From positions 3,757 through 13,341 of the forward strand of contig JANLFZ010000059.1 of the NCBI GenBank assembly GCA_024653385.1: 9,585 bases of DNA, in the 5' to 3' direction. This document shows, piece after piece, positions 6,608 to 9,585 of this stretch. Within the stretch, counting starts at the first letter, position 1. Each line of letters starts with the position of its first letter. Source of the DNA: Thermoguttaceae bacterium (GTDB lineage: Bacteria; Planctomycetota; Planctomycetia; Pirellulales; Thermoguttaceae). Both the position numbers and the translations under genes were made by a program. The notes beneath the pieces were generated by a model. That model saw only the letters and a list, made by a program, of their open reading frames with translations. It had not been told where the DNA came from and did no database searches.

Positions 6608-9585
6608 CCGCCGCGCCCGTAGTCGCAGCGGAGGCATCGCTTCGCCTGGCCGATGGCCACCGACTCGCGCCACGGCTGCTCGACCTCGTCGAAGTTGTGC
6701 CGGCGGCGCTGGACCGGCAAGAGCACCAGCTTTTCGCGGGGCGTCTCGACGGGATCGGCATTGGGGTCGAAATGCGTGTCGACCGGCCGGGTCTCGCGCC
6801 AGAACGCGTGGTTGTGGCCGGTCAGGTACAGGTCGATTCCCACGGCGGCGCGCTCGCCCGACGCGATCGCTTCGACCACCGAGGCCGGGCCGGTCACCGC
6901 GTCGCCCCCGGCGAAGATCCACTTTTCCGAGGTCTGGCCGGTCACGGGGTTGATCTGGAGGTAGTCGCGCCCGCGCGTCTCCAGCGGCACGCTGTTGGTG
7001 ATGCGCTTGAGGTCGAGGCGCTGGCCGATCGCGACGAGGATCTGGTCGGCGGGAAGGACGAAGGCCGCGCCGGCCTCCTCGGGACGGCGGCGCCCCGAGC
7101 GGTCGAACTCGCCCAGGCGCATGGGCATGCACTTGATGCCCGAGACCTTCTTGCCCGCCACGACGACCTCCAACGGCGCGGTCAGCAACCGAAGCTGGAC
7201 GCCTTCGTGTTCGGCCTCTTCGATCTCTTCTTCGTAGGCCGGCATGGCGTCGCGGCTGCGGCGGTAGACCACGGTGACCGTTTCGGCGCCGAGCCGCAGC
7301 GCGGTTCGAGCCGCGTCGATGGCCGAATTGCCTCCGCCGATGACCACCACGTTCTTGCCCACCGGGACCGAGCCGCGGAGGTTGTACGCCCGCAGAAAAC
7401 TCAAGGCGTCGGTCACGCCGTCGGCGTCTTCGCCGGGGATGCCCAGCGACAAGCCCAAGGGGGCGCCGACGCCGAGGAACACGGCCTCGTACCCTTCGGC
7501 GCGCAGGCTCCGAAGCGAGAAGTCCTCGCCGAGCCACATGTTGGTGAAGATCTCGACGCCCATGCGTTCGACCATGCGGACCTCGCGGGCGACGACCTCG
7601 CGGGGGAGCCGATAGGCGGGGATGGTCTGGACCAACATGCCGCCCGGCCGCGGCGTGCCCTCGAAGACCCGAGGCCGGTAGCCCAACCGGGCCAGGAAGT
7701 AGGCGCACGACAACCCCGCCGGCCCGGCCCCCACGATCGCGATCTTGCGCCGGGCGTTTTCCTCGCTTTCGCGGATTTCGGGCAGGACGTACGTGACTTC
7801 CTGGTCGGCCAGAAAACGCTTGATGCCGCGGATCGACACCGGGGCGTCGATCGACGCCCGCCGGCATTTGTCCTCGCAGGTGTGGAAGCACACGCGCGAG
7901 CAGATCGCCGGAAACGGGTTGCGCTCGCGGTGCAGGCGCAACGCCTCGGCATAGCGCTTCTCGGCCACCAGGGACACGTACCCGGGAATATCGACATTGG
8001 CCGGGCAGGCACTTTCGCACGGGGCATGGACCAGCGACGGGCACACGCCCGCCCGGCACCGCTTGTCGCGAATGTGCTCGACGTACTCGTAGCCGAAGTG
8101 GCGGATGGTCGAGAGTACGGGGTTGGGGGCGGTTTGGCCCAGGCCGCACAGCGAGGTGTCCTTGATCGTCTCGCCGAGTTCGATCAGCCGCTCGACGTCG
8201 CCCTCCTCGCCGTGTCCTTCGCAGATGCGGTTGATGATCTCCAGCATCCGCTTGGTGCCCACGCGGCAGGGAACGCACTTGCCGCACGACTCTTCCTGGA
8301 CGAACTCGAGGAAGTAGCGGGCGACATCGACCATGCAACTGTCCTCGTCCATGACGATCAGGCCGCCGGACCCCATGATGGCCCCCAGCTCGGCCAGCGA
8401 CTCGTAGTCCAGAGGCACGTTGAGGTGCTGCCGGGGGATGCATCCGCCGGAGGGGCCGCCGATCTGGGCCGCCTTGAACTCCTTGCCGCCCGGAATGCCG
8501 CCGCCCACGTCATAAATCAGGTCGCCCAGGGGCATGCCGACGGGCACTTCGACCAGGCCCGCGTGGTTGATGGCCCCGGCCAGGGCGAAGACCTTGGTGC
8601 CCTTGCTCTTTTCGGTTCCGAACGAGGCGTACCACTCGCCCCCGCGAAGCAGGATCGCCGGAACGTTCGCGTAGGTTTCGACGTTGTTCAGGAGCGTGGG
8701 CTTGCCCCAGAGGCCCTTTTGGGCGGGGAAGGGCGGACGGGGGCGCGGTTCGCCGCGGTTGCCCTCGATCGAGGTGAGCAGGGCGGTCTCCTCGCCGCAG
8801 ACGAAGGCGCCGGAACCCTTGCGGATCTCCAAGTCGAAGTCGAACCCGCTGCCCAGGATGTCCTTGCCCAAGAGCCCCCGTTCCTTCGCTTGGTTCAGCG
8901 CGATTTGGAGCCGTTCGACGGCCAACGGGTACTCGGCGCGCACGTAGATGTAGCCGGTCGAGGCGCCGATCGTGGCCCCGGCAATGATCATCCCCTCGAT
9001 GACGCTGTGGGGATCGCCCTCGAGGACGCTGCGGTCCATGAACGCCCCGGGATCGCCTTCGTCGGCGTTGCAGACCACGTACTTGATGTCGCCGGGGGCC
9101 TGCCGGGCGAATCGCCACTTCAGCGCCGTGGGGAACCCTGCGCCTCCGCGCCCGCGCAACCCCGACGTCTTCAGCGTCTGGATGACCGCCTCGGGGTCCC
9201 GGTCGGCAAGCACCTTGGCCAACGCCTGGTAGCCGTCTTCGGCAAGGTAGTCTTCGATTCGCTGCGGGTCGATGCGCCCGCAGTTGCGCAGCACGATCTT
9301 CACCTGGCGCTTGAAGAAGTCGATGTCGCCGGCCCGGGGCACGTCGCGGCCGTCGAGCCGCTTGTGCGTCAGGCGGGTGACCACGCGGCCGCGGACGAGA
9401 TGCTCGCTGACGACCTCGGCGGCATCCTGGGGCTTGAGTTTCTCGTAGAAGACCTCGTCGATCATGGCCACCGGTCCGCCCGAACACGGGCCGAGGCAGC
9501 CTGTCTCGACAAGACTCACCCGATCCTGAATGTTGCGGCGCTCCAGCTCTTTTTCCAGCGCGGCCTTGACGCGCAGCGACCCCGA
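6595..9585 (-). CDS. HydB/NuoF-like NADH-FMN module fused to GltD/NfnB-like FAD-NAD(P) module (N-terminus beyond window edge)
   Basis: Likely diaphorase subunit of the neighbouring [FeFe]-hydrogenase, moving electrons between pyridine nucleotides, flavins and iron-sulfur clusters. The frame stays open to base 9585; the GTG at 9519 is internal, inside a thioredoxin-like [2Fe-2S] fold whose second cysteine pair (ETGCLGPC) is visible and whose first pair should lie just outside. Counting from that GTG: NuoF core with GLRGRGGAGFPTALKW (120-135), NADEGDPGAFMDR (151-163) and GEETALLTSIEG (242-253); SLBB-like region about 310-400; N3-type [4Fe-4S] C412/C415/C418/C458. The 2[4Fe-4S] ferredoxin usual at the end of HydB is absent. 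A GltD-type module follows instead: cysteines 493/501/505 and 540/544/548/552, FAD site VGAGPAG (596-602), nucleotide site IGGGNSAIDAA (727-737) followed by VVYRRS (750-755), then AGGDAVTGPASVVEAI (870-885) and CLRC near the end. At 974 visible residues plus 22 upstream codons it is much longer than ordinary HydB. Operon with hydA is likely. Confidence 0.93.
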   Translation of the reverse strand, partial: SGSLRVKAALEKELERRNIQDRVSLVETGCLGPCSGGPVAMIDEVFYEKLKPQDAAEVVSEHLVRGRVVTRLTHKRLDGRDVPRAGDIDFFKRQVKIVLRNCGRIDPQRIEDYLAEDGYQALAKVLADRDPEAVIQTLKTSGLRGRGGAGFPTALKWRFARQAPGDIKYVVCNADEGDPGAFMDRSVLEGDPHSVIEGMIIAGATIGASTGYIYVRAEYPLAVERLQIALNQAKERGLLGKDILGSGFDFDLEIRKGSGAFVCGEETALLTSIEGNRGEPRPRPPFPAQKGLWGKPTLLNNVETYANVPAILLRGGEWYASFGTEKSKGTKVFALAGAINHAGLVEVPVGMPLGDLIYDVGGGIPGGKEFKAAQIGGPSGGCIPRQHLNVPLDYESLAELGAIMGSGGLIVMDEDSCMVDVARYFLEFVQEESCGKCVPCRVGTKRMLEIINRICEGHGEEGDVERLIELGETIKDTSLCGLGQTAPNPVLSTIRHFGYEYVEHIRDKRCRAGVCPSLVHAPCESACPANVDIPGYVSLVAEKRYAEALRLHRERNPFPAICSRVCFHTCEDKCRRASIDAPVSIRGIKRFLADQEVTYVLPEIRESEENARRKIAIVGAGPAGLSCAYFLARLGYRPRVFEGTPRPGGMLVQTIPAYRLPREVVAREVRMVERMGVEIFTNMWLGEDFSLRSLRAEGYEAVFLGVGAPLGLSLGIPGEDADGVTDALSFLRAYNLRGSVPVGKNVVVIGGGNSAIDAARTALRLGAETVTVVYRRSRDAMPAYEEEIEEAEHEGVQLRLLTAPLEVVVAGKKVSGIKCMPMRLGEFDRSGRRRPEEAGAAFVLPADQILVAIGQRLDLKRITNSVPLETRGRDYLQINPVTGQTSEKWIFAGGDAVTGPASVVEAIASGERAAVGIDLYLTGHNHAFWRETRPVDTHFDPNADPVETPREKLVLLPVQRRRHNFDEVEQPWRESVAIGQAKRCLRCDYGRGGKNE

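Noticed and set aside
6581..8443. A 620-codon minus-strand frame overlapping the GltD-like half of the fusion gene
   Set aside because: It is a frame-shifted shadow of the fusion gene with arginine-rich low-complexity translation and no motifs.
9517..9519. GTG as the true start of the fusion gene
   Set aside because: The frame continues upstream without a stop, and the 22 codons before it encode the expected first part of the thioredoxin-like [2Fe-2S] fold (SGSLRVKAALEKEL), so the start lies beyond the window.

Overview
The window looks like chromosomal DNA from a high-GC anaerobic or facultatively fermentative bacterium, most likely a planctomycete or a relative in the PVC group. This placement is inferred from three things: a Tat-exported enolase-superfamily protein of a type common in planctomycetes, weak or absent Shine-Dalgarno sites before some genes, and a short-repeat cluster built on AATGACGAA, which I remember from planctomycete intergenic regions. 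None of these proves the phylum. Five protein genes fill almost the whole window, two of them cut by its edges. I see no tRNA, rRNA, CRISPR array, transposase or phage gene.

Left part (1-3575, minus strand): the first 734 codons of uvrA (nucleotide excision repair), its C-terminal part lying outside the window, then a 114-base gap with a candidate uvrA promoter. Upstream of that, on the same strand, is a gene for a Tat-exported mandelate racemase/muconate lactonizing enzyme-like protein with the full set of metal ligands and the Asp-His dyad. Middle (3622-4545, plus strand): a radical SAM protein of the PflA-like COG1313 type, divergent from the enolase-superfamily gene across only 46 bases.

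Right part (4612-9585, minus strand): a hydrogenase locus. In transcription order it holds (i) a large flavoprotein, open at the window edge, that joins a thioredoxin-like [2Fe-2S] domain, a NuoF/HydB-type FMN-NADH module and a complete GltD/NfnB-type FAD-NAD(P) module in one chain, and (ii) a 590-residue M3-type [FeFe]-hydrogenase, HydA. Between them lie 210 non-coding bases filled with three copies of a 25-base repeat (two direct, one inverted) and many 9-base subunits. One copy supplies the stop codon of the fusion gene.

Working model (inference): the fusion protein and HydA form a soluble NAD(P)-linked, possibly electron-bifurcating hydrogenase. The ferredoxin-like C-terminus usual in HydB is replaced by a GltD-type module with a second, probably NADP(H)-binding, site. 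A NuoE/HydC-like partner would be expected upstream, beyond base 9585. The radical SAM gene converges on hydA and may or may not be functionally linked. The fusion architecture and the repeat-filled junction are the most unusual parts of the window.
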